Positions 9,641 to 20,420 of a stretch of 64,000 bases of DNA are shown here, one piece after another (positions within the stretch are counted from its first letter, which is position 1; the number at the start of each line of letters is the position of its first letter). A program made the position numbers and the translations under genes. Source of the DNA: Neoceratodus forsteri (lineage: Eukaryota; Chordata; Ceratodontiformes; Ceratodontidae). The stretch is taken from contig CM028132.1 in NCBI GenBank assembly GCA_016271365.2, forward strand, positions 1,190,573,001 to 1,190,637,000, written 5' to 3'. The notes beneath the pieces were generated by a model, which saw only the letters and a list, made by a program, of their open reading frames with translations, was not told where the DNA came from and ran no database searches.

Positions 9641-11532
9641 AAAAAAGAAAATAACAAACCTTAACAATAAACAACCACAAAAGCCAATGCAAAACAACAA
9701 AAAAACACAACCTCTGCAAAACACACGAAACAGTAAACAAAACTACTATGAACTGGGACACATTTTGGAATTCACAACCTGAGGATGAAACCATGGAAAA
9801 ATGAAATTATAACATAGCACATGGCCCCTTACTGAACAACCCAGAACATCAGCTGCTGCATCAGCTGCACTGGAACATAAAAATAAGGAACAGACAGAAA
9901 AACAAACACGCAAACTAGTACCTGCTGAACACTACCACACCGCTACAATGCCTCCTTCAAAGCCTTCTCCCAAAGAACAACTTACGGCTAAGACTCCTCC
10001 CTTTGTACCAGCTCACTTCAGTTAAAAAATTCTACCAACACCCAATTACATTCTGCAGCAGACTCCCAATTGTGCACTAGCACCAACATCAGTACTCACG
10101 ATGCAGCACGTTGAACTGTCACTGCACATGACACAACAAACCACTGGAACCCATGAAAGAAGCCCAAGGACACCTATAATGACAACCACGTCATTGTGCA
10201 TAGTGCAGCAAGAACCTGCAACCAATAAAAATAGCACACTGACACCAATAAACATACAGGGAGCCCCACAAACCACAGTGGACCAGGAAGGACAGCTTCC
10301 ACAATGTCTGTGTCATCGTGTATGATGCAACTAGTACTGCCATCAAGGAAGTTCAACACTACAATAACGCCATTACAAATGCCAGTACAACACAAACAGC
10401 ATCAGCATCAGAAACAGATTAAAAATATAACCAGCACTGCACCATGTTTCTATAGCTTACAATCCTTCCCAAATATCAACTCCACAACCCTTGACAACAG
10501 AAATATAACAATCTTCAGAAGCATCATCAATATCTACGGCAACACGAACATTAAAGAATATAAGCGAAAAGAAAATAGAAAGGAAAGTAACCGAAGTATA
10601 GACTTGGACAAAGATAGTGATTAAAACAAAAATAAAATTGACATATTAGTATCTTGAACTAACAGAATAAAATAGACATTAGTGACATAAATAAATGGAA
10701 AGGAAATATTGCAACCACTATATAAACACAAATACAAAAATAGTGACATACACAGCTCAGACTGCAAATTAACTCCTGAGCATCCTCACAGGGAAATAGA
10801 AACACTGAAACATAGACAATGACAGGAGAACTAGACCAAAAGTCCATTTAGTCTACGTAGAATTCCCTATCTGCCCTGGGATCTATTGTCCATACAGTGT
10901 TTTACCCCTTCTGGTCCACTCCCCTGCTCCCTTCCCTACTGCTTGCGACATGAGCAACTACCAAACACTTCACTCTGTCCCAGCTATGCTTAAAACCATT
11001 TACGGCCTTGACATCCACCACCTCCACTGGCAGACTGTTCCATGACTTCACCACCTTTTCCATAAAACAGAACTTCCTCACATCCCTCTTAAACCTTCCT
11101 CCTGCCAGTTTTCATTTGTGACCTTGGGGTCTTGACTCTTTACTCCTGCTAAATTGTTCCCCGTAGTTCACCATTTGTTCCCTTCAGGAACTTGCAGGTG
11201 TCTATTGTATCCCCCCCCCCTCCACCTGGTCTCCAGCGAGTACATGTTCAGTGCCTTGAGACGATCTTTGTAAGATCTGCCTTGTTGGCCCTGAATCATC
11301 TTGGTCACCCTGCGTTGCACCATCTCTAGTCTGTCCCTGTCCTTCCTTAGGTGAGGACTCCAAAACTGAGCACTGTATTCCAGGTGTGGTCTGTCCAGTG
11401 ACCTACAGTATATAGACATAGTAGTAGTACCTCCTTTTTCCTGCTGTCAGTACCCTTCCGATACACCCCAGCATCCTATTAACCTTACTATAGGCCTTGT
11501 TGCACTGGCTTGATTGTTTAAGGAGTCACTTA

Positions 11533-12739
11533 TGTTAGAAACATAACATAGAAACATAGAAATTGTCAGCAGATAAGGACCATTAGGCCCATCTAGTCTG
11601 CCTGTAAGCCCTACACATATTTGCGGCCTCTGACCCTACCTGGTCAGTGGCTTTTCACAACTCCTTCCCACCTGTAAGGTTCCCTTATGCCTGTCCCAGG
11701 CATGTTTAAATCCATCCACTGTGCTTGCTCCCACCTCCTCCTGTGGAAGACTATTCCATGTGTCCACCACCCTCTCTGTGAAAAAAAAATTCTTACATTT
11801 CCCCTTAACCTGCCACCTTCCAATTTCCTATCATGCCCTCTCATTCTTGTACTCCTCCTATATTGGAAGATGTTGCACCCTGTACCTTGTTTATGCCCTT
11901 AAGGTACTTCAATGCTTCTATCATGTCACCCTGATCCCTCCTCTCCTCTAGCGAGTACATATTGAGGTCCTTTAATCTCTCCTCATATGTTTTCTGGTGC
12001 AAGCCCTGTACTATCTTTGTCACCCTTTTCTAGACTGCCTCCACCCTGTCAATGTCCTTACAAAGGTGCAGCCTCCAGAATTTTACACAGTAATTTAGGT
12101 GAGGCCTCACTAGTGTTTTATACAATGGCATCGCCACCTCCCACCTTCTGCTAGTGATACCTCTACCTATGCACCCCAGCATGCCACTGGCCCTGCCTGC
12201 AGCCTTTGTACTCTGCTTAGACACCTTTAGATCATCTGAAATGATAACCCCCCAGATCCCTTTCTTTCTTGGTGATCGTCAGTAACCCCCCATCCTGTAG
12301 CTCTCCCCAGGCTTCCCTATTCCAGGTGCATTATTTTGCACTTCTTTGAATTGAACCTCAGTTGCCACACCTCGGACCATTTTCAAGCTTCCTCAGGTTC
12401 CTCCTCATTTTCTCCACCCTGTCTGGAGTATCCACCCTGTTGCAGATCTTAATGTCATTTGCAAACAGGCAGACCTTTCCCTCCAGTCCTTTCACAATGT
12501 CACTAATGAAGACATTAAACAGGACTGGCCCAAGGACTGATCCCTGAGGTATTCCACTGGTCAACCCATTCTCCCCGGATTGGATCCCATTTACCACCAC
12601 CCTCTGCCTCCTGTCTGTTAACCACTTCCTAACCCAGTTTACCACCTTGTGTCCCATGGCCAGACTCCCCATCTTGTTAACCAGCTTTTTATGTGGGACG
12701 GTGCCGAAGGCTTTGTTGAAATTGAGGTAGGTAATGACT
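11533..12739 (-). mobile_element. 5'-truncated CR1 inserted into the host CR1 (same strand)
   Basis: The 3' terminus at 11533-11570 is the complement of a GTTTCTATG-type tail. It is preceded on the minus strand by the 3' region, GGYNRHL-type sequence and RT. The RT reads YLNFNKAFGTVPHKKL, VNGIQSG, IPQGSVLGPVLFNVFISD and LFANDIKICNRV (catalytic ADD changed to AND). It starts abruptly in mid-RT at 12739, as expected for 5' truncation during target-primed reverse transcription. A second VPQGSVLGP box only about 500 bases away in the host copy rules out a single element. Confidence 0.85.
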
Positions 12740-13575
12740 CCTATGTCCCTTTCCTCTGTTGTAATGCTCAGTTTAACCCTCCCATCTAGTACTCTGTCCT
12801 GTCCCCCCGGTGCATAACCTTGCATTTTTGGTGTTGCATTTCAAAAGCCAATCCTTAGACCACTTCTCAAGTCTTCGTAGATCCTGCTGCATCTCCCTGA
12901 TCCTTTCATCACTGTCTACCCTACCACAGAGCATTGTGCCATCTTTGAAGAGACATAGTTTGCCTTGGATGACCTCTTCAGTGTCACTGATGAACAAATT
13001 GAAGAGGACGGGACCCAGGACAGATCCCTGTGGCACCCTACTCATGACCTCCCTCTCTTCTGATTTGACCCCGTTTACCACCACCCTCTTCTGTCTCTCC
13101 TTCAACCTGTTTCCTATCCTAACTATGTCCCCAGCCACACCCAGATCCTCCAGCTTCTTCAGCAAACTGCTGTGTGGCACCGAGTCAAAAGCCTTGCTGA
13201 AATTAAAGTAGAATAAATCTAGTGTGTGGCCCTTATCTACTACCTTTGTTACCCAGTCAACAAAAACTATCAGGTTGGTCTAACAAGACTTCCCTGCCAC
13301 AAACCCATGATGTCTACTATCCTGTAGACCATTGTTCTTTAGATAGTCTACAAGGTCCTCTTTGATCAGTGACTCCATCAGTTAACCCACTACAGAGGTA
13401 AAGCAGACAGGTGTGTAATTCCTAGCCCTGATGCTGTATCTACCTTTAGGGCTTCAAGCCCCCTCTGGACCATTTCTCTGGTAAATACTGGCTTCCTCAT
13501 TTCAGGAATGCCCCTGTCAGCCACCTTAAATCTACTTTCAGTCAGGGGCCATCTGTCTTCCCTTATAAAGACCAA
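12740..13575 (-). pseudogene. CR1 reverse transcriptase fragment of the host copy
   Basis: The longest open stretch (13180-12773) shows RVVVNGVKSEE, VPQGSVLGPVLFNLFISD, and then LFKDGTML where the catalytic (F/Y)ADD box should be, so the first catalytic aspartate pair is altered to KDG. Upstream, 13575-13390 holds a degenerate N-terminal RT piece (FTREMVQRGLEALKVDTASG). The end at 12740 abuts the 5'-truncated CR1 inserted at 11533-12739. Confidence 0.85.
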
Positions 13576-14095
13576 TCCAAAGTAATCATTCAGGATGGCT
13601 GCTTTTTGTTCATCTTCATCTAGTACCCACCCTCTTGTAGCTTAACAATACCCCCTTCCTGCTTCCTTTTTTCCTCAATATATCTGAAGAATTGTTTTCC
13701 CCCACTCTTGACCCCCTTCGCTATATGCTGCTCCACGTCTGCCTTTGCTGTCCTGACCGTTCTCTATGCTTCCCTAGTTTTTATTTGATACTATCCCCAT
13801 TCCTTCTCCCCCTTCTTTTCCTTGTAGCTGGTGAAAGCTTTTTTCTTGGACCTCATTGCTTATCTGACCCTTTCTGAGAACTATATTGGTCTCTTTCCCT
13901 GTTTCATTTTGTAACAGTTCACATGCATGACTTTGTTGCCTTGAGAATGGTTCCCGTGACTGGCTCCTGTCTTTCCTCCACACCTCCAATGCTGTCCACC
14001 CTAGCCAGTTTATCTCTGACCAGCTGTCTCATCTGGTTGAAGTCTACTCTTCTGAATCCAGGACTTCAGTTTTTGATAAGGGCATTTTTTTTAAT

Positions 14096-15588
14096 AAATC
14101 ATGGGAGGATGATGTGGTACCCGAGGACTGGAGGAAGGCGGATGTGATTCGCCTTCACAAAAGTGGGACCAAGACAGAGGCAGGAAACTACAGACCTGTC
14201 AGTCTGACCTCTGTGGTAGGGAAAGTGATGGAGTCACTTCTGAAGGAAAGAATAGTTGAGTACCTAGAGGTCAGTGGAGCACAGGATCCAAGGCAGCATG
14301 GGTTCACAGTGGGAAGGTCATGTCAGACGAATCTAATAGATTTCTTTGACTGGGTGACCAAAGTAGTAGACCAGGGAGGGGCTGTGGACATGGCCTACCT
14401 AGACTTTAGCAAGGCATTTGACACAGTCCCACACAAAAGATTATTAGTCAAATTAACCAGCCTGGGAGTGGGTCCCAGGGTGGTAGCCTGGGTAAAACAT
14501 TGGCTGGACAACAGGACACAGAAGGTAATTGTAAATGGAGTCCACTCTGAAGAAAGAGGCGGTTACTAGTGAAGTTCCATAGGAGTTCAGTATTAGGTCC
14601 AGTCCTTTTAATGTCTTCATCAGTGACATTGCAGAGGGACTGGAAGGAAAAGTATGCCTTTTGCAGATGACACAGATCTGCAACAGGGTTGATACACAAG
14701 GAGGCGTGGAAAGGATGAAAAGGACTTGGCAAGGTTGGAGGAATGGTCAGACGTATGGCAGCTAGGATTCAATGCAAAAGTGCAAAATAATGCACCTGGG
14801 AAACAAGAACCCAGGGAAGAATACACAATGGGTGGGGAGGTAGTAACAACAACAAAACAGGAAAGGGACCTGGGGTAATCATATCAGATGACCTTAAGGT
14901 TAGCAAGCAATGTGAGAAGGCAGTAAGGAGGCCGGGGTATACTGGGATGTATAGGGAGAGGCATCAGCAGCAGAAAACAGGAAGTTGTTATCCCTCTGTA
15001 CAGACAGTTGGTGAGACCCCATCTGGAATACTGTGTCCAGTTCTGGAGACCCCATCTCCAGCAAGGACATAGACAGGATAGAGGCAGTCCAGAGGAGGGC
15101 AACTAAAATGGTGCAGGGTCTGCAAGAGAAACCCGTATGAGGAGAGACTAAAGGAGCTTAATATGTATACCCTTGAGGAAAGAAGGGAGAGGGGGGACAT
15201 GATAGAAACTTTCAAGTACCTCAAGGAACTCAGCAAAGTCCAAGAGGGTAGCATCTTTCAGAAAAGAGACTTGCAAGAACAAGGGACACAATTTAAAGAT
15301 AGAAGGAGGGCGGTTCAGGGGCAATGTGAGGAAGTATTATTTCACAGAGAGGGTAGTGGATGCATGGAACAGCCTTCCTGAGGAAGTTATGGGGTCTAAA
15401 ACTGTGGGAGAATTCAAGAATGCATGGGACAGACATAAGGCAATTCTTGTGGGGGGCAGGAAGATATAGGCTGTTGGTTAACTAGGATCTGCGGCCTATC
15501 CTGTAGGTAGGGAAATGGGCAGACTAGATGGGCCTAGCGGTCCTTATCTGCCATCAAAGTCTATGTTTCTATGTTTCTATGGTCTCGA
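14096..15588 (+). mobile_element. 5'-truncated CR1 inserted into the host CR1 (opposite strand)
   Basis: It opens in the RT with VPEDWRKADVIRLHKSG and NYRPVSLTSVVGKVMESLL, continues to AYLDFSKAFDTVPHKRLLVKL (14390-14460) and NRTQKVIVNGVHSEE, then loses frame after about 14569. The 3' region (MYTLEERRERGDMIETFKYL at 15163-15225) ends with GTCCTTATCTGCCATCAAAG and TATGTTTCTATGTTTCTATG at 15568-15587. It interrupts the minus-strand CR1 endonuclease region. The 151-codon ORF 14114-14569 is its longest intact piece. Confidence 0.9.
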
Positions 15589-17291
15589 GGGCTAGCCTGA
15601 ACCAAATGGAGTGATGGTTGCTGGACCCCAGTGGGCTCCCCTACCCTCAGTCCACCCACCATCTCCAAGTTGGCGAGCACCAAATTGAGAATGTCCACCT
15701 CTCTAGTGGGTACCTTAATCAGCTACACTAGCAGGCAGTCCTGTAATGTATCCAACAGGGCCTAACTTCGGGTGCACTTTGCTGCTGGAATGTCCCAGGC
15801 GATATCCAGAACGTTCAGATCACCCACCACCTCCACTTCCTCCTTCTTCACTCCCTTTTGAAAGCTCTTCCCTGAGCTCCCTGTCACTCTCTTACCCTTG
15901 TCCTTGTGGTTTAGATCACCCCACCCATATTTTCTTGTCTGAGGGTGTCGTGAGGTGAACCCCCAACGACTCTTTTTCTCTTTTGATTCCCCTAATGTGT
16001 TCCTCCTCCATGGCCTCAATGCCCTCCCTGTTATATAGGGCTACTCTCTCTCTTTGCTTTTCCCTCTATCCTGTCTAAACATTGTGTAACTTGGGACTGA
16101 CAGGTTCCACTCATTATTCTATGTGGCCCAAATTTCTGTGATGACTACAAGATCCACCTTAGTGTCTGCCACCAATGCCTGGATTTTATTGCCCAGACTC
16201 CTGGCATTAAAGCAGACCACCCCCTAACTACCTCTATATCCTTTTGCTCTGTTTTGTAATGCTACACCTGTATTCCTTCCCATTCTCCTTACCTCTTTAT
16301 TTTTTCTATCTCTTGCAGAGCCTGAGAGCATTTCTGCCTTTGCCTCTTCCACTACTCCTTTTTGAACCTCATACTTGTTTTTACTCACCTTATTGCTACC
16401 AGTCTCCAGTATAAGAGAAGCACTAGCTAGGTTCCTCTCCCTAACTCTCTTTACCATAGTTCTCCTAGTCTCAATGTCCCCCTCAGTCAGTTTGACTGTC
16501 TAAAGTAGATGTCAAACTTCTGCCCTAGTGTGCTGGTCCCCTCTCTTTTCATGTGAATGCCATCACATTTGAAGAGCCTCCTGTTCCAGAAGTCCTTCCA
16601 GTCCCCCACAAAGTGGTACCCTTTCTCCTGACACTGTCCCTTTAACCACCCATTTAATTCTTCTGTTTATTTCTTCTTTACGGTATATTTCTATCCCCCC
16701 CCACTCCACATGGGAAAACCTTGGAAAAGGCAATGGAGGCCATGTGCCTACAGTCTGTCCCCCAGCCTCTGAAAGTTCTGCTTTACTAGCTCCATAGGCT
16801 GGTTCACCAGATCATTGGTAAACAAGAGTACAAGCATCCCCAGCTCCCCTCTCTATTCTGTCTATGTCCTGGATGGCTGATGTCCCAGGAAGGCATCTGA
16901 CCATCCCTCACCCCTCCTACCTCCAAAAACACATATAGACTACTTGTCCTGGGGTGGAATTGAACCATTGCAGTCACAGCGATTAGTGACTCGAGTGATC
17001 TGTAGGGTAGACTCCTTATACCCTGAGTCACAGTTCATTTGCATATAACAACTGAGAACTCTAGTGTCTGTTAAAACTTAAATACCAACAAGAAAACTTA
17101 TGATTCAATACTTAATGCTGATATTATACGGCACTAAAATAATTGCTTTACTGTACACACAGTCTTGACTACTTAATATCAACTACCCACATGTATTATA
17201 TAAAATAAATACTAGAAAAGTGTAGTGCGCTTGTGATATAATTACATGTTGGTTAAGAAGCTGATAATTCCCACTCAGCCTTCGGTCTCAT

Positions 17292-17622
17292 TGTGGAAGG
17301 GTTGTGGGATAAAAGATGGACCAGCCACTGAGTTTCAAGTTCAACACACAATCTCAGTGTGATGTTTATTCAAAATATAGGAGATAACCTTAATCAATGG
17401 CATAGCCCTTCTTCAGTATATCAGTTTGCAGCAACAGACTATATATGTCCTTTCTCAGCACTTAGCCAACACCTACTAATGCTGATCTCTGATCTAACTC
17501 AGCAATTGAGATTCAGCCTCCACCCCTATGTGGGCCTTATTTGCTTGGGTAGTGGAGGCTCAAATGAAAAAAACACAAAACAAGCTAAAGACAAAGAACC
17601 TCAGTGCTGAAGCAATGAAACA
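17292..17622 (-). repeat. LTR, 3' copy relative to the element
   Basis: Homologous to 18576-18907. Shared landmarks include GTTGTGGGATAA, TTCAAGTTCAACACACAATCT, GATGTTTATTCAAAATA, CAACAGACTATATATG and ACAAGCTAAAGACAAAGAACCTC. The copies differ by scattered substitutions and small indels, so the element is not recent. Confidence 0.8.
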
Positions 17623-17762
17623 TTGAAAGACTTTCTCAGGGGTGAGTAATTACCTGCTCCAACCCCACCAAACATATCCGTATTAAGCAGGAGCCCAGTC
17701 CTAGGTTCAACCCCTCTACATACATAAACTCACTATGTCTCTTGATTCATTCATTTCACTTG

Positions 17763-18206
17763 CTACTGATACAGACACCTGAGGGTAGACACTCTAAGTG
17801 TTACCCCAACGCAGGTTCCTATCCATTTCCCACCCACCTCCTCGTTGATCTTAACATATTGTAACATTTTGGCAATATTAACATCTTTAGTCTGCAGTAT
17901 ACCCCAGTCAATACTGTTAATAGATTTAGCTGCATTAATAGAAGAAAAAGTCCCTTCAGACTCATAGGCTTCTTCTTGCTTGCTTGGAGTCTTCAACCCC
18001 AGAACAATATCAGTAGGCACAGTCTTACCTGGGGTCTCACATTCAAGTTCCATACTTGCATTTCTGACCTCCAACAGGTAACATCCTGGGATCAAAGGCA
18101 ACAAAGGAATATCCTGCTCAGTCAGGGGGTCCTCCTCAAACTGAGCCCATGAAAAATCCTCCTCAGACTCTTTATCCAAACTCTCTGGCAGGAACCTCTC
18201 GAGCAC
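17763..18206 (-). pseudogene. Unrecognised ORF in the LTR element, possibly gag-derived
   Basis: A 147-codon ORF rich in acidic residues (ESLDKESEEDFSWAQFEED near its start), with no zinc knuckle or protease motif. Minus-strand reading upstream of it, just after the putative primer site (18555-18430), gives NLLEASGLAEEGHFLVHIAQIS in another frame. A frameshifted gag remnant is possible. No family is recognised; position between the LTRs is the only contextual clue. Confidence 0.4.
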
Positions 18207-18575
18207 CTGGCATCAGTGTTCTGCCTGTCTGCATAGCCGGTCTGTCTCCAGCCATTACTCACTCATCCAGCAGATCATCCTCATTAGAGTCTCCACCTCC
18301 GGGGTGTTGTCTCTCGCACCTCCAGTCTATTCGACCTGCATCTCTTTGTTGTCTTGAGGCTTGGCCTCCCTCCGAGCTCCCAGGTCCAGTCCAGGCAGCA
18401 GCTTCTCTCCCAGTCTGTCGGCCATGGTTCTGGTCAGAACTTCATGGACTTTCTTCTCTGGCAACTCCTGGTGCATCGGTCCACCTGGGATATCTGGGCA
18501 ATATGCACCAGAAAATGTCCCTCTTCAGCCAGTCCAGATGCTTCCAGCAAGTTATCCCAATTTTGACACCAAGTC

Positions 18576-18907
18576 TGTGGAGGGGTTGTGGGATAACAGA
18601 TGGACCAAACACCGAACTTCAAGTTCAACACACAATCTCTGTATGATGTTTATTCAAAATACAGGAGATAACCTTAAGCAATGGCATATCATTTCTTCAG
18701 TACATCAGTTTTCAGCAACAGACTATATATGGCCTTTCTCTGCACTTAGCCAACAATTACTGACACTGATCTCTGATCTAACTCAGCAGTTGAGATTCAG
18801 CCTCCACCCCATGCAGGCCTTGTTTGCTTGGGTGGTGGAGGCTCAAATAATAAAAAACAAAAAAACAAGCTAAAGACAAAGAACCTCAATGCAGAAGCAC
18901 TGTAACA
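18576..18907 (-). repeat. LTR, 5' copy relative to the element
   Basis: Partner of 17292-17622. Being next to the putative primer-binding site, it is the upstream LTR in the element's own (minus) direction. Confidence 0.8.
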
Positions 18908-18916
18908 TTGGTTACC

Positions 18917-19311
18917 CCAAAGGGCAGCTGTTTGGAATCATCAAAGGCGGGGACTGAGACCTTTAAATTTCCGTGCCACTCGAAAGCGGCTGTGCTGTGC
19001 TGAACACTCCCTGCTGCCTGCCGTTTGCTCCAAGAGGATTCCCCTGCAGTAACATCACAGAGAATTGCCAGGGTGAGAGACTGTGTGATTTGTATATGCT
19101 GTGCCTGGACTTAGCATCTATCTTTATCTGTGCACTATTGTGACCAGGGAGCTCGGGGAGAGTCAGCTGTTTGGAATCATCATCAAAGGCGGAGACTGAG
19201 ACATTTAAATGTACATGCTGCTTGCAAGCATGAGCGTTGTGAGTGGCGCGAGCGCCACTCATATCAAGGAAAATTTGAAAAGCAGTTTGATGGGTTAGTA
19301 GTGTTTTATAC
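18917..19311 (+). repeat. Two ~236-base direct repeats, possible 5' UTR monomers
   Basis: AGCTGTTTGGAATCATC...AAAGGCGG.GACTGAGAC..TTTAAAT occurs at about 18926 and again at about 19162. The second copy is cut by the L1 insertion at 19312. Tandem 5' monomers are common in non-LTR elements, and a non-LTR coding region resumes past the L1 at 26.5 kb. The link to that element is inference. Confidence 0.55.
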
Positions 19312-19332
19312 AGAAATAAGTAAAAAAGTGAG
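19312..19332 (+). repeat. L1 target-site duplication, 5' copy
   Basis: A 21-base AGAAATAAGT... sequence matching 25962-25982 at 19 of 21 positions, immediately before the L1 5' end. Confidence 0.85.
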
Positions 19333-19682
19333 ATCACGTGATGCTTCTGTGAGACGAGCAGCTCCGAGGTCTGACTCCCACTCCAGCTGTCCTTTAATAT
19401 CTACTTACAGCTGACTGTCTTCAATTTTCTTCTGATTCATCTATGGATTCTGCTCCTGAAAGACCCCCAACGAGACCGGAAAGCAGTTTGTGTGGTTTGG
19501 AGACTCCGAATTAAAATTAAGCATCAGTTGTTGTTCTCGGTGCCTACTACCACTATGGCAGTTGAAATGTGCCAGGCCCTACCAAAGCATACGCCCCCAC
19601 AGACTCCAGAGAAAGGGCCAAAGCGACCTAAGGGCCAGTCGGGAGTTCCTCGAAACCTACTATTTCTGTAACAAACCAACTA

Positions 19683-20420
19683 ATGCTGACTCTGTTATCT
19701 GAACAAAAGTTCATGGAGGAATTACAACCATTTAAAACAGCTCTACAGGACATGGCAGAAATTAAATCGCTCAGAGGGAAGCTCTCAGATACAAACCAGG
19801 CTATCTCCGATGTTGCAGCCTGTACCACTTCATTGGAAAGCTGGAAGGGTAAAATGGAGCCTGAGGTAGTAAATATGAGGCCGCGACTACACAAAATAGA
19901 ATCAAAATTAGAAGATCTGGAAGGCCGAAGTCGCAGAAATAACATAATTTTCCGCCTTCCAGAGGATGCTGAGGGGTCTGCGCCTATCCTATTTCTACAA
20001 AAGATGCTGACAAAAATTGTGGGGCCCTCCCCTAACAACACTACTTATATTATAGAGAGGGCTCACTGCTTGTTGCACCCCAAACCAACAGCTGGGAAAC
20101 CCCCAAGACCAATCATTATAAAATTCCTTAATTTCCTGGATAAAACAGACATTCTTGAACAGGTCAGGAGTCTGCAGCAAGTTCTCTGGGAGGACCACCA
20201 AGTGAGGTTTGCACAGGATTTACCAGCCTCCGTGAGACAGAGACGATCGGAATATCATCCCTTAGTTACAAAATTAATAGCAGCAGGGATCAAGTATAAG
20301 GTACAATACCCGTCTCGTTTAGCCATTTTGCATGCGAGTACATGGCATTCTTTTGACACTGCACAGCAAGCTGCTCCTGTTCTGCACTCTTTGCTCCCCG
20401 ATTTATTCACCGCCCGCTGA
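19683..20420 (+). pseudogene. L1 ORF1 (RNA-binding chaperone) remnant
   Basis: A 245-codon open stretch. Residues ~1-80 have heptad-like spacing (coiled coil). Then comes LEDLEGRSRRNNIIFRLPED, the classic start of the L1 ORF1 RRM domain, and after that RPIIIKFLNFLDKTDILEQV, VRFAQDLPASVRQRR and a C-terminal domain. In active L1s this protein trimerises and coats the L1 RNA in the cytoplasm. The true start is probably an ATG near 19444 (MDSAPERPP), but stops and frameshifts separate it from this stretch. Confidence 0.88.

Larger units (their letters stand above)
7462..10624 (+). pseudogene. Crypton-like tyrosine recombinase (KIAA1958/DUF3504-type), decayed and interrupted
   Basis: Conceptual reading on the + strand, with frameshifts, gives blocks in the order expected for the DUF3504/Crypton-derived family. 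They are: DKYIVKLIFTYKKPGG then TEYEPRTFREILGDLDRYF (about 7620-7740); GQGNNPNPVQPITNTEIELLY and GLHNPTALLNTLVFN (8101-8228); CNLKWGDIMDSGGQKYVE (8663-8715); NERHRRARTG; DIKEAAGLTPEKSITNHSTSKT (around 8960-9030); then a VNNNDSILSDQRQTVISHVL-like end (about 9090-9150). The carboxyl tail appears to resume at 9640-10624, ending in an acidic DLDKDSD. A CR1 tip (8229-8661) and a SINE (about 9170-9640) split it. The usual His-x-x-Arg box reads HSTS, so the arginine is lost. The sense strand is markedly A-rich. The assignment is from remembered family features, not a database search; the tail assignment is the weakest part. Confidence 0.72.
10803..17035 (-). mobile_element. Host CR1 element (three pieces) carrying two nested CR1 insertions
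   Basis: Pieces 17035-15589, 14095-12740 and 11532-10803 read in minus order as one CR1: ORF1 esterase-region remnants, endonuclease, RT, and 3' tail. Continuity is seen at both interruptions. GSPLGSSNHHSIWFRL (15660-15600) continues into the segment with GFRRVDFNQMRQLV (about 14065-14020), exactly as the same two stretches are contiguous in the CR1 at 60.6-60.9 kb. Likewise LSITTEERDIGVI (about 12780-12742) continues into ISDSL at about 11525. All frames are broken, so the copy is dead. Confidence 0.85.
17292..18907 (-). mobile_element. Short defective LTR retroelement, minus orientation
   Basis: Two direct repeats of about 331 bases (17292-17622 and 18576-18907) have the form TGTGG...ACA, i.e. 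TG/CA ends, and are clearly homologous throughout. Only about 0.95 kb lies between them. On the minus strand, 4 bases inside the right-hand repeat comes TGGTGTCAAAATTGGGAT (18571-18554), which has the TGG start and position of a primer-binding site. No protease, RT or integrase motif is present. The 5-base flanks (CTCAT and TTGGT) do not match, so there is no visible target duplication. This suits a non-autonomous or internally deleted element. Confidence 0.75.

Noticed and set aside
12358..13180. One CR1 RT with a duplicated VPQGSVLGP domain
   Set aside because: The two boxes differ in sequence, and the reading EERDIGVI|ISDSL bridges 12740 to 11532, so two nested elements explain it.
18149..18873. 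Overlapping + strand ORFs of 165 and 170 codons
   Set aside because: They lie antisense across the interior and LTR of the minus-strand LTR element, and show no protein motif.
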